Assembly: GCF_026340565.1 (NCBI RefSeq)
Contig: NZ_JAPEPB010000002.1
Span: forward strand, 1 to 64,000
From: Kitasatospora sp. NBC_01287
GTDB lineage: Bacteria; Actinomycetota; Actinomycetes; Streptomycetales; Streptomycetaceae
DNA length: 64,000 nt
Direction of reading: 5' to 3'
The notes beneath the pieces are model-generated. The model was not told where the DNA came from, did no database searches, and saw nothing but the letters and a program-made list of their open reading frames with translations. A program made the translations under genes and the position numbers. This document shows, in pieces, positions 1 through 8,522 of the stretch; position 1 is the first letter of the stretch, and every line of letters starts with the position of its first letter.

Positions 1-290
1 GCTGACGCGGCGTCAGCCAGGGGGTGACGGCTGCGCCGTCACCGTGCGTGGTGTTGCCCGGCTGCGCCGGGCTGGGCGGTGCGTGGCTGGGGGAATTCGC
101 CGGTGGCGAATTCGTGGGCGCGGCACGCGCCGTCGGGGCGGGCGTCGGGCGTCGCTGCGCTCCGCCATTTCCGTGGCATTGTCCCGGGCCTACGGCCCGT
201 CAACCGGTCGGCTTTCCGGCTTTCTTGGGCTGGCCTTTTCACGGCCCTACGGGCCGGTTTGCTGACCGCGCTTTCCGGGCTGCGCCCGGG
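1..290. repeat. Linear-replicon telomere: cluster of palindromes with 3-nt loops
   Basis: At least eight perfect inverted repeats are packed head to tail, nearly all with three-base loops: 1-17 (GCTGACG/CGTCAGC, loop CGG), 23-43 (9-bp arms, loop TGC), 56-72 (7-bp arms, loop TGC), 93-113 (9-bp arms around EcoRI-like GAATTC, loop GGT), 117-131 (loop GCA), 185-199 (loop TAC), 242-256 (loop TAC) and 275-289 (loop TGC). On the complementary strand, which would be the 3' overhang after replication, the TGC and TAC loops read GCA and GTA. These are the GNA trinucleotide loops known from Streptomyces telomeres, where such hairpins are recognised during protein-primed end patching. The first bases differ from the archetypal CCCGCGGAGCGGGT end, so this would be a non-archetypal telomere. 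Whether base 1 is the true terminus cannot be seen. Confidence 0.85.
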
Positions 291-298
291 GGTGAGCG

Positions 299-406
299 TT
301 GACGATGTGACGCGGAATTCGGGTAGCGGCCCATCCCCCCGATCGGACGGGGTGCCGGCCCGGGCCTGCGGCCCTCGGTGTTGACGATGTGTCGCGGACT
401 TCGGGT
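299..406. repeat. 28-bp subtelomeric direct repeat pair plus palindrome
   Basis: The 28-bp segment at 299-326, beginning GTTGACGATGTG, recurs at 379-406 with two substitutions. Between the two copies lies another trinucleotide-loop palindrome, 362-374 (GGGCC TGC GGCCC). A function is not known. The arrangement continues the telomeric repeat character inward. Confidence 0.7.
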
Positions 407-1169
407 ATCAGCCACAACCCCACCCCCCGGGGCCCCTCCCCCGGTCCCGGCCGACGGCCGGTCAGCCGCCTGCTTGCTGGGCTGACGGCCCTGCTTGCTG
501 GGCTGACGGCCCATCCGCCGCCCTCCGAACGGGGCCTGCGGCCCTCGGCGGTCACCTCCGGGCACCGGTCCGGTCCGGTCCTCCCCGGCCTCCGTGGCGG
601 GCCCTCACGGGCGCCCCGCACGGCGGCCCCTGACGGGCCCTCAACCACAGACTCGGGACCGGCATCCGAAGCGTATCCGGCGGCGTTTCCCCGGCTTCCG
701 TACAGCTCTATCCTACCGGTTTCCGGATGGGCCCGAGACGCGAACAGCCAACCTCGCCGCAACCTTCCATCCCGGCTCTATCCGGGCGCGCTTCCAGTGA
801 GAATGTGAATTCCCTTCCGCTCTCTTTCAGGGCAAAATCAGAAAGCCCCACGCGGCGCAGCGACAAGAAATCAAATTCAGGCACGCCGGAAAGGGGCCTA
901 CGGCCCTCGCCACCGACACCGCGACCGCCAATCCAGACCACCCGGAAAACAGCGCGCACCGCCAACCGGGCAATTCCCAGAGCAGCACCACCAAACCGAA
1001 CACCGGGCCAGGACGGACCGGGGACGGCGGCCAGGGCGGGCACGGACACGGCGGGGCGAGACGACCAAGCCGGGCGCACCGGGACCGGCCTGGCGGCCGA
1101 CCAGGACGCGCGGCCAGGGCGCAGCAGCAGGCGCGGCCAGGCGTCGAGGCCGGCGGCCAGGCGCAGCTG

Positions 1170-1292
1170 GTGCAACACGGCACCGCAACACGCCCGCCCC
1201 GGGCCCTCCCAGCCACATAACGCCTGGTCAGACCCGCAACAGGCCCCGTGTTGCACTCCGGCGCAACACCGTGTTGCACCCCCGCGTTGCAC
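1170..1292. repeat. Iteron-like cluster, GTGTTGCAC
   Basis: Six copies of GTGTTGCAC or its complement, some missing one or two bases, lie within about 120 bp: 1170-1178 (inverted), 1185-1191 (inverted, short), 1248-1256, 1263-1269 (inverted, short), 1271-1279 and 1284-1292 (GCGTTGCAC). The mix of direct and inverted copies resembles protein-binding iterons. The motif does not match the Streptomyces DnaA box. A binding protein is not identifiable. Confidence 0.45.
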
Positions 1293-1419
1293 CTCGCACC
1301 CGCCGCCCGGCCGCCCGCCACCGGCCGCCGAGCACCACCACCAGGACCAGGCCGTCGAGAAGGCCGGCCTTCCCGACCGCCACCACCGAGCAGCAGCCGC
1401 GGCCCCGCCCCCGGCACCC

Positions 1420-1532
1420 TGTCGCACCCACCTGTCGCGCCCAGCCCACACAGGGGATCAGGGGTATCCGCCCACGTCACACCACACGACACCACCCCAT
1501 CGCGACAGGCAACGCGACAAGGGGCGCGACAA
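1420..1532. repeat. Iterated TGTCGCG motif cluster
   Basis: Five copies of TGTCGCG or TGTCGCA fall in about 110 bp: two in the forward sense (about 1420 and 1433) and three inverted as CGCGACA (1501, 1514 and 1526 regions). They follow directly on the GTGTTGCAC cluster. They could be binding sites for a subtelomeric protein, or chance in a biased sequence. Confidence 0.35.
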
Positions 1533-2115
1533 CCCGCCGACCACTCCCGAGCCGCCACCACAGCAGCCTCCACGGCGGCCTGACGGCCACCCAGCCACGG
1601 CGCGGCCGAGCCCCGGCGCAGCGGGACGGCGCGGCCGACCAGGACGACGGCCGCGCCCAGCAGCGGACGGGCAGGCAGGCAGGCAGGCGCCGGGGAAGCG
1701 GGAAGCCGCCGAGGCCGGCCACCCGACGGCGACCACCGAGCAGAGGGGCGCAGCAGGCCCGGACGACGCCGGGCCCGACCCCCACCAAACCGAACACCAA
1801 CCCCCGCCACCACCGCACCACCGCAATTCCGACCCGAATTCACACCACCACCCGACGGCCAACCCGCCAAAACAACCACACGGAATTACCAGCGGAATTC
1901 ACCCCCCAAAACAGCCCACACCACCCCACCCGCCCCCGAGACGGCGACGACGGCACCGGACGACAGCCACCACCACACACAGTCACCAAACCCCACCCCA
2001 CACCCGACCCCGCCACCACCCCCAACAGGCACAACCAAAGGTCCAGACAACCCGCCCCCCAGGGCCAAAACACGGCCCACCACAACCAACAGGTCACACC
2101 CCACGGTGGGGTGAG

Positions 2116-2523
2116 CTACTTCTCTCCGTGGCTCGCACGCGCGGCTCCGCGCCGGGCATCCGCTGCTTCCGCGCGGGCCTGCTTCGCTGCCCGTTCGGCC
2201 AGGCGCACGGGGCAGAACTCCTCCTCCGTGCGGTGGTTCACCGCCTGGCGCAGCTTGCGGCCGGCGGGCCAACGGGAGCCGCGGGCGTGGCGACGTACGG
2301 CCCTAGGCCGCACGTCCAGGAGGGCCGCGAGCAGGCGGATCGCCCGGTGGGTGGTCTCGTCCGGGCTGAACTGGTAGTCCATGCCCAGCGGGCCGTCGGC
2401 GTACCGCTCCAGCAGCGCCAGGAGCCGTGTCTGGACGGTGCGCAGCTCTGCCACCGGGCAGTTGTCCCAGCCGCTGGCGGCGTGGGCCTGACAGGGCGCT
2501 GCGGTCTTCTTCGTCGTCGTCAT
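2116..2523 (-). CDS. Small hypothetical protein
   Basis: A 135-aa protein beginning MTTTKKTAAPCQ. I do not recognise the family. The body is mainly charged helical sequence (LRTVQTRLLALLERYADG, then ETTHRAIRLLAALLDVRPRAVRRHA), and the C-terminus is rich in Arg and Ala. The ATG at 2523 was chosen because upstream residues of the longer frame look non-coding. It is the first plausible gene inward from the telomere. No membrane segment or signal peptide is seen. It diverges from the gene at 2696. Confidence 0.5.
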   Translation of the reverse strand: MTTTKKTAAPCQAHAASGWDNCPVAELRTVQTRLLALLERYADGPLGMDYQFSPDETTHRAIRLLAALLDVRPRAVRRHARGSRWPAGRKLRQAVNHRTEEEFCPVRLAERAAKQARAEAADARRGAARASHGEK

Positions 2524-2695
2524 GGCGCCACCCTGGCCCGGGCCAGCTGTGCACAGTGGGGCGCCGACGAAGCAGCGCAGCCCAGCCGGAGGGTCACACA
2601 CGAGTGAGGGTGGATCTCCTCGTTCAGGCCCGGAGTCACCGGAACGGCACGTAGCGTGGCGGGGTATTGCTGCACTGGCAGATCGGAGATCGCAC

Positions 2696-3106
2696 GTGTT
2701 CGACCAGGCCACCGAACTCCCGCTCCACGTCACGACCGAGGTTCTGCGCGAGGCCGCGTACCTGTCGCTGATCAGCCCGGGAACCACCAGGTTCCGCGAG
2801 AGGTGGGCCGACGGAGAGGCCACCCACGAGAGCGCACAGTACGCCGGCCTTCCCGACCCAACGCCATCGACGGCACACGCCCTGCGGTGGCTGCTGATCC
2901 GCGATGCGGAGCGCGCCACCCGTACCTACGGCCTGATCGCCCACCAGGCCCGTCACCGGTTCGACATCCCCGTGCCCTTCACAGCTGGCTGGTTGATCTC
3001 GGCCATCAAGTGGGGCGGCGGCGCGGCCGGCTCCCTGCCCATCGAGGTGGACGTCGACACCTTCGTCCTGGCCGCCACCACCGAGGCCGCGATGAAGCTG
3101 CTCTGA
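2696..3106 (+). CDS. Hypothetical protein
   Basis: A 136-aa protein from a GTG at 2696 preceded by GGAG at a spacing of about 8 nt; more upstream codons in this frame look non-coding. The sequence has a mixed alpha/beta appearance (FDQATELPLHVTTEVLREAA at the start, LRWLLIRDAERATRTYGLIA in the middle, EVDVDTFVLAATTEAAMKLL at the end). No known motif is recognised. It ends just before a strong bidirectional terminator hairpin shared with the convergent gene at 3172-3606. Confidence 0.6.
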   Translation: MFDQATELPLHVTTEVLREAAYLSLISPGTTRFRERWADGEATHESAQYAGLPDPTPSTAHALRWLLIRDAERATRTYGLIAHQARHRFDIPVPFTAGWLISAIKWGGGAAGSLPIEVDVDTFVLAATTEAAMKLL

Positions 3107-3118
3107 CCCCCATCGTGT

Positions 3119-3167
3119 GGCATGCCGAAGGCGCCGACCATATGGGGGCCGGCGCCTTCGGCATGCC
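3119..3167. terminator. Bidirectional terminator hairpin
   Basis: Perfect 18-bp inverted repeat, GGCATGCCGAAGGCGCCG at 3119-3136 and its complement at 3150-3167, with a 13-nt loop. It sits between two convergent genes. Confidence 0.85.
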
Positions 3168-3171
3168 GTCG

Positions 3172-3606
3172 TCAGCTGGGTGTGGTGCCGCTCAGGCTGT
3201 CCTGTGGTGGGAAGTTCCGGTCGAGGATCTCGGTCCAGGTCGGCAGGGTGACGAAACGGCCGGTGTGGTCGGCCTGGGCCTGGACGAGTTCCAGGAGGGC
3301 CGTAACGAACGGCGCCGCGACGTTGTCGGCCGGGACAGCGGCTGCTGCTTCCTGAAGCCGCTGGTGGGCTATGGGGAATGCCTCCTTGGCCCTCGCGTCC
3401 TGTTCCTTGACCTTCGCGGCGCCGGCCTCCAGGAGGATCCGCTCGATTGTGTATGTGGGGCACTTGTCGGTGTGCCAGATCTCCGTGACGGCCATGTCCT
3501 GGCCGACAGAGAGAGTGCGGACGTCGCCGCTGTCCGGCCTGGCCTGGCAGTCCTGACAGTCAATAAGGCGGCGGGTGCTCGGCCGCTCGGCGTGGGAGTC
3601 GGTCAC
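3172..3606 (-). CDS. Hypothetical protein
   Basis: A 144-aa protein read from a GTG at 3606, which has GGAAGGAA about ten bases upstream; a longer frame to 3669 exists but its extra residues look non-coding. The N-terminus contains CQDCQ and later an isolated Cys in DKCPT, but no clear zinc-binding set. A helical segment (IERILLEAGAAKVKEQDARA) lies in the middle. No family is recognised. It converges on the 2696 gene across a shared terminator. Confidence 0.55.
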   Translation of the reverse strand: MTDSHAERPSTRRLIDCQDCQARPDSGDVRTLSVGQDMAVTEIWHTDKCPTYTIERILLEAGAAKVKEQDARAKEAFPIAHQRLQEAAAAVPADNVAAPFVTALLELVQAQADHTGRFVTLPTWTEILDRNFPPQDSLSGTTPS

Positions 3607-3801
3607 AGGGCATCGGTTCCTTCCTGTGCTGCGGGCCGGTGTGGGGCCTGGCCCGGAGCGCCTATCCAACGCCCGCTGAACAGCAAGGTCAACACCTTTC
3701 GCCAGGCACGGACCGTCAGGTCGCGCTTCGACCAGCGCCGTCCGCGACTGCGTGGTTCCGCCTGGGCAGAGGCCGAGCCCGCCGCCTGCTCGAGCGGCCG
3801 G

Positions 3802-4806
3802 CTACTCCGCCGAGAGCCACTTCCGATGCGCGGCGGTGGCAACGGCGAGGAGGATCCCGGTCAGCTCGACCGCTCGACGGCCCCTCGTCCTGATTGCATG
3901 GCAGTTCGGGCAGAGGGCGGCCATGTTCGAGGGGTGATCGCGGCCACCGCTTCCGATCGGGTCGATGTGGTCCACCTCCAGGATCGGCTCGCCGGCGGCA
4001 GTGACGTCATCGGGCTGCCCTGTGCACTCCGGGTTCTCGCACAACCCGCCGCAACGGAGCAGCACCGCCCGTACTGCCGCGTCGATGCGGACCGGACGGT
4101 CCGACCCCTTGCGCCGCTGTCCTCGCGTGCCCTCCTCCCGCTGTTCGACCATGGCGACCAGGCGCCGGTACTCGGCGTCGCCCGTCTCCGGCCCTGACTC
4201 GGCGACGGGCTCCTCGGGGCGCTTGGCCGAGCGCTCACAGCGCAGATGGCGCAGCCGTCCCGGGGGAAGGCCGCTCTTCTCGCACACCGGGCATACCCCC
4301 AGGCGCTGAGCCTCGGCGGGGCTCGGTTCCTCCACCACCTTCTGCGCGGGGATAGACGGTGCCGACCGTAGGGCCTGCGTTTCCTGTGCCGACGACGTGG
4401 CCGGCGGAGTCGCCATCGCTCCGGTCAGAATGGCTTCCAGCGGGGCCGTGATCGCCTGTTGGAGGTGGCGGATTCTGCGGACGGTGTCCCTCACCTCGTA
4501 GTCACCGAACCACGGGTCGTGCCCCCAGCTCTTGGTGGTTCCGTAGGACCGCACCACGCGCTCATTGCGGATCAGGAACGCGTCGTGCGGACCGAATAGG
4601 CCCATCCGCTCCCAGAGTTCTAGGAGGGCGGCCCACGCTGGCTCAGTCGGGGCCGCGAACTCGACGACCTGGTACACACGGCGGTGCCGCCCCACGCTCA
4701 ACGTGCCGCCGGCGCCGCGCGACACCACGAGCCGCTCCCCCTCGATCTCCCCCGAGACCTGCTCTGCCACCGCGTGCAGAAACGCACTGACCGTTCTGTA
4801 CACCAC
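3802..4806 (-). CDS. HNH endonuclease domain protein
   Basis: A 334-aa protein. The start is the GTG at 4806 (a second GTG follows at 4803), preceded by the strong site AGGAGGGGG. The last about 90 residues are a typical HNH nuclease: LLRCGGLCENPEC (first Cys pair), ILEVDHIDPIGSGG (catalytic DH), HPSNMAALCPNCHAIRT (Asn, second Cys pair, His). A further CxxC pair (GVCPVCEKSGL) lies near the middle, followed by a His/Arg-rich stretch. The N-terminal half (AAPTEPAWAALLELWERMG, HDPWFGDYEVRDTVRRIRH) is unrecognised and may be a sensor or DNA-recognition region. It could be a restriction or defence nuclease or a homing-type enzyme; no methylase accompanies it. Confidence 0.8.
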   Translation of the reverse strand: MVYRTVSAFLHAVAEQVSGEIEGERLVVSRGAGGTLSVGRHRRVYQVVEFAAPTEPAWAALLELWERMGLFGPHDAFLIRNERVVRSYGTTKSWGHDPWFGDYEVRDTVRRIRHLQQAITAPLEAILTGAMATPPATSSAQETQALRSAPSIPAQKVVEEPSPAEAQRLGVCPVCEKSGLPPGRLRHLRCERSAKRPEEPVAESGPETGDAEYRRLVAMVEQREEGTRGQRRKGSDRPVRIDAAVRAVLLRCGGLCENPECTGQPDDVTAAGEPILEVDHIDPIGSGGRDHPSNMAALCPNCHAIRTRGRRAVELTGILLAVATAAHRKWLSAE

Positions 4807-4969
4807 TGAGTCCCCCTCCTGGCCCCGGAGCCGACGTCGGCCTGAACCGCGTCCTCGTGCCGTCCCCACGCAACGGCCGCCTTCCGGGCCGCTGCCGCAG
4901 TAGTCCTGCCCCGATCCCCTGTATGACTCCCCCGCCGTGGCCGGGCGGTTCCTGGCCGTCGGGGGCCCG

Positions 4970-5962
4970 TCAGAACTGGCTTCGGCGCACCCTCGGACGG
5001 GCGGGCGAGGCCTGCTCTGTGCCGCGCAGGGCGAGGGCCGCGGTGCGGGTGCGCTCCAGCCAGCTCATGACCTGGCGCAGCGTGGCGGGGTCGAGGTTCT
5101 GGGTGAGGTTGCGGACGGCCTGGTGGTCGTCGTCGGTCAACGTGTAGAGGCCGGCGCGGTCCAGGGCGGTGTAGAGCGGTTCGGCGACTCGGCCGGCCAA
5201 GCGGCGGTGGGCAACATCGGTGGTTTGGCGGGCCTGGTGGGCGGCCTCGCGGGCGCAGGCGGCGACGTCCTGCTGGTGGCGCTCACGGCGCAGCGCGTGC
5301 TGGAGGGCGGTGTCGTGGTCGGGGTCGTAGCGCTCGGCCCGGGTTTCGGCGGTGTGGTCGCGCACGCGCTGCCACTCGGCGCAGACGATGGCCGCGGTGG
5401 CGAAGGCGGTCTCGTCCCCGGCGTCGGCGTGCCGGTCGGCGGCGCGCTCGTCGTCCCGGGCACGGTGCAGGGCCTGCTGGATGTTCTCCAGGGTCATCCC
5501 GGCCGCCCGGCGGCGGACCCGGCTGCGGACGGCGCCGAGCAGCCCGTGCTCCTGGTCGTCGGGCTCGTCCTCGTCCAGGCCGTGGTCGGTGTGGGCCGGG
5601 TGCTGGGCGAGGGCGGCGTGCAGCGTCGCGCCGGCCTCCCACGACTCGGCGTGCACCACGGGCTCCGGCACGGCGAGGCCCAGGCGGGCGCTGCGGACGA
5701 TCCGGCCCTCGACCAGGGCCACCCAGCCGTCCAGGCCGTCCACGTCCTTCTCCACCCAGCCGCGGGCCAGGCTGGCGCCGTGGTGCAGAGTGCGGATGCC
5801 GTCATGCCGGGTCCAGCGCAGCCACATCGAGCCGCGCACCGACGGGGAGTCGAGGATCGGGCGGCCCAGGTCCCGGTCGCCGGGCGTGGGCCGGCTGCTG
5901 TACAGGGCCAGGTCCAGCCGATCGGGTGCGGCGGCGGGGTCGGGGCGGGTGGTGTCGGTCAT
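4970..5962 (-). CDS. Hypothetical protein, last gene of telomere-proximal cluster
   Basis: A 330-aa protein from an ATG at 5962 with GGAGG 9 nt upstream. Residues 1-110 look like a mixed alpha/beta domain (SMWLRWTRHDGIRTLHHG, VDGLDGWVALVEGRIVRSA). The remainder is a long Ala, Arg and His-rich helical region (NIQQALHRARDDERAADRHA; AEWQRVRDHTAETRAERY) that may form coiled coils. No catalytic motif is recognised. It starts about 86 bp after the helicase gene in the same orientation, so it is probably the distal gene of the tap/tpg/helicase cluster. Confidence 0.65.
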   Translation of the reverse strand: MTDTTRPDPAAAPDRLDLALYSSRPTPGDRDLGRPILDSPSVRGSMWLRWTRHDGIRTLHHGASLARGWVEKDVDGLDGWVALVEGRIVRSARLGLAVPEPVVHAESWEAGATLHAALAQHPAHTDHGLDEDEPDDQEHGLLGAVRSRVRRRAAGMTLENIQQALHRARDDERAADRHADAGDETAFATAAIVCAEWQRVRDHTAETRAERYDPDHDTALQHALRRERHQQDVAACAREAAHQARQTTDVAHRRLAGRVAEPLYTALDRAGLYTLTDDDHQAVRNLTQNLDPATLRQVMSWLERTRTAALALRGTEQASPARPRVRRSQF

Positions 5963-6048
5963 CGCGCGGTGCCTCCGGAAGTCGGGAACGAGGTGCGACG
6001 GCCGTCCCGGCCTGGGTGGGCCGGGACGGCGGGATCTTGCGGGGAGGG

Positions 6049-8400
6049 TCAGCCGGTGACGGTCTCGGCGTGCCGGGTGAGCGCGTCCAGGAGCGCGGCC
6101 TGGTGGTCGGTCAGCTTGCCCTCGGTGCGGGCCTTGTCCTGCTTGCGCAGCCAGGTGCCGGGCCGGAAGGCCGGGTCGGCCCCGCCGCCGGTGCGGTTGG
6201 CCGGGCCGTCGAGGGTGCCGCCGGCGGCGAGGTAAGCGAGCAGGCGGCGGTAGGAGCGGTTCCAGTCGGGCTCCAGGCGCCACAGCTCGTCCAGCGAGTC
6301 GAGCTTGGCGACCTGGTCCGTGGTGAGGTTGTCGGCCTTGCGCTGGCGGCGCATCCAGGCGCCCACCGCGTAGTCGTCCAGCTTCGCGGTGGCGGGGATT
6401 GCCAGGTGACCGTGCTGGTGGTGGAAGGCTGCGGCGTAGGCGGCCCCACGTTCCCAGGCGTTGGCGTTCTTCGACCAGATCATGCCGAGGGCGTCCAGCT
6501 CGCTGATCCGGGCGGCGTCGAGGAGGCGCTGGCCGTGGAGGTGGCGCTGGCGGGTGAGCCAGGAGATCAGCTCGGCGTGCTTGGTCTTGTCGGTGGGGTC
6601 GAGGTGGCCGTGCTGGAGGTGGAAGACCGCCGCGACGGCGTGCATGCGCTGCCACTCGACCGCGCGCGGGTTGAACGCCCGCAGCTTGACGGTCTGGAGG
6701 ATCCGCGCGGCGTGCTGCTTCGCGTTGATCCGCAGCCACTCGATCGGCGACTCCACCGGGGCCGGCTGCTGCTCGCCCTCCCCGGCCCCGGCAGCCTGGC
6801 TCTCGGCCGGCGTGGCCGCGGTGGTGTGCGCGGTGCCCTGCGAGCGGCTGGCGCGCAGCTCGGTGATGCGGCCGACCACCCGGGCGTCGTGCGCGGCCAG
6901 GGCGCGCAAGACTCGCCAGATCGTACGGAAAGAGGAGGCCTCGATCTCGGCGTCGGCCTCGGCCTTCACGGCCTCGCCCGCGTCGTGGACCTCGGCCGGG
7001 TGCGCGGTGGCGGTGTCGTCGCCGATCTCCGGCGTCGGCAGGTAGACCGGGATGATGACCCAGCTAACCTTGCCCTGGCGGTAGGACTGGCGCAGCGCCC
7101 GGCCGACGGCCTGGACGATGTCGATGACGCTCGACTTCGGGTCCGCGAAGCAGATGGCGTCCACGGCGGCGACGTCGATGCCCTCCGTCAGGAGCCGGCT
7201 GTTGCAGAGGATGCAGCACTCCTCGCCGTCCTCACCGGTGGCGGACTTGAACGTGGTGAAGGCGGCCCGGCGGTCCTTGAGCCGGTCGGTGCCGGCCACG
7301 GCGAGGGCGGTCAGTCGCTCCGGGCGCTCCGCGTCGGGCAGCAGTTCCGCGGTCTCCAGCAGGGTGCTCGCGAACTCCCGCGCCGTGGACACCCGGGAAT
7401 GGAAGGTGATGACCCGGCGCAGGTCGAGGTCGGCGACGGCGCGCAGCACCGCGATCTGCAACGCGAGGCGCAGCAGCTCCTCGTTGCTGCGCTGGGAGCG
7501 CAGGTCGGCGACGGCCGGGAGGTTGAGCAGCTCGCGCAGATCCTCGTCCGTCACCACCGGCACGAGCACCCGGTAGTCGGCGAGGTAGCCGTGTTCGATG
7601 CCCTGGCCGAGCGTCCAGGTGAAACAGACCTTGCCGTAGATCTCCTCCGAGTCCATGGAGCACAGGACGGGCAGCTTCTCGGCGCCTTCGGTGTCGGCGA
7701 GGTCGGCCAGGCCGTCCTTCGCCCGCCGGTCGTCCGCGATCCGCGGGGTGGCGGTGAAGTACAGCCGGCGCTTCGCCGGGACCTGGGCGTCGTCGTGGAC
7801 GGCCGCCCACGCCTTCCCTTCGGCGCCTGCCGTGCGGTGGGCCTCGTCGATGATCACGAGGTCCCACTGGGCCAAACCCCAGCCCTGGTGGGCCTGGACG
7901 ATGCGCTCCAGCGAGGCGTAGGTGGCGTACACGGTGACCGGCTGGTTGTCCGGGGCGCCGTTGACCAGGTCGGTGATCCGGACGGCCTGTGTGGTCACCT
8001 GGGCGTGGACCCGCCCGCCGGCCTCCGCGCTCTCCAGCGCCTCCTCCCGCGAGCACGCCGCCACCGCCAAACCCCGACGCCCGCCCCGCAGCGACCACGC
8101 CTCGGCGGTCTGCTCCAGCAGCTCGATCGTCGGCACCAGCACCAGCACCCGGCCCCGAGCGGCCAGACGCCGGGCGCAGCCGGCCGCGATCAGGGTCTTG
8201 CCGGAGCCGGTCGCCGCGACCACCGTCGCCCGGCCGCCGTCCTTCACCTCGCGCACCGCGGCCGCGACGGCGTCCTTCTGGAACCAGTGCAGCGGCAACG
8301 GGTTCACGACAGTGCCGGACGGCTGCGCCGGGACCGGCTGAGCGGCTGCGGCGCGGAACGCGGCCGGCACGTCGGCCTCGGTGGCGGTGGTGGTCTCCAC
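6049..8400 (-). CDS. Telomere-proximal SF2 helicase with helicase-associated repeats (TtrA-like)
   Basis: A 783-aa protein; GTG at 8400 chosen because GAAGGAG lies ten bases upstream. The DEAD-like ATPase core has Walker A VAATGSGKT (residues about 61-69), Walker B VIIDEAHR, motif III YFTATPR and motif VI QAVGRALRQS. The C-terminal third carries about three helicase-associated (HA) repeats of the form W...HGHL...L..W...R (EWQRMHAVAAVFHLQHGHL; AYAAAFHHQHGHLAIP). Helicases of this type are encoded next to Streptomyces telomeres (TtrA family, implicated in conjugal transfer of linear replicons). It lies downstream of the Tpg-like gene in the same direction. Telomere unwinding or end transfer is a reasonable inference, not shown by the sequence. 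Confidence 0.85.
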   Translation of the reverse strand: METTTATEADVPAAFRAAAAQPVPAQPSGTVVNPLPLHWFQKDAVAAAVREVKDGGRATVVAATGSGKTLIAAGCARRLAARGRVLVLVPTIELLEQTAEAWSLRGGRRGLAVAACSREEALESAEAGGRVHAQVTTQAVRITDLVNGAPDNQPVTVYATYASLERIVQAHQGWGLAQWDLVIIDEAHRTAGAEGKAWAAVHDDAQVPAKRRLYFTATPRIADDRRAKDGLADLADTEGAEKLPVLCSMDSEEIYGKVCFTWTLGQGIEHGYLADYRVLVPVVTDEDLRELLNLPAVADLRSQRSNEELLRLALQIAVLRAVADLDLRRVITFHSRVSTAREFASTLLETAELLPDAERPERLTALAVAGTDRLKDRRAAFTTFKSATGEDGEECCILCNSRLLTEGIDVAAVDAICFADPKSSVIDIVQAVGRALRQSYRQGKVSWVIIPVYLPTPEIGDDTATAHPAEVHDAGEAVKAEADAEIEASSFRTIWRVLRALAAHDARVVGRITELRASRSQGTAHTTAATPAESQAAGAGEGEQQPAPVESPIEWLRINAKQHAARILQTVKLRAFNPRAVEWQRMHAVAAVFHLQHGHLDPTDKTKHAELISWLTRQRHLHGQRLLDAARISELDALGMIWSKNANAWERGAAYAAAFHHQHGHLAIPATAKLDDYAVGAWMRRQRKADNLTTDQVAKLDSLDELWRLEPDWNRSYRRLLAYLAAGGTLDGPANRTGGGADPAFRPGTWLRKQDKARTEGKLTDHQAALLDALTRHAETVTG

Positions 8401-8522
8401 GGCAGTGCTTCTCCTTCGGATGCTGAGACGGCTCGGCGAGGCGCTCGGTGCTGTGGGAGGGTCGGGGCGGGCGGCCTCTCCCCGGGGCCAGGTCATGGAT
8501 GGGGAGAGGCCGACCGGACTGT

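Larger units (their letters stand above)
407..2115. other. Gene-free subtelomeric DNA
   Basis: About 1.7 kb in which I see no convincing gene. Long open frames exist on both strands, but they translate into low-complexity proline, arginine and histidine runs without domains or ribosome binding sites, as expected from very GC-rich non-coding DNA. The stretch holds a 21-bp perfect tandem duplication at about 470-511 (unit begins CTGCTTGCTGGG), further short palindromes with TGC loops (for example near 533-546), and two clusters of iterated motifs listed separately. Confidence 0.6.

Noticed and set aside
727..2607. 626-codon plus-strand open frame
   Set aside because: Low-complexity Pro/His/Arg translation, no domain, no ribosome site, and overlap with the better-supported minus-strand gene at 2116-2523.
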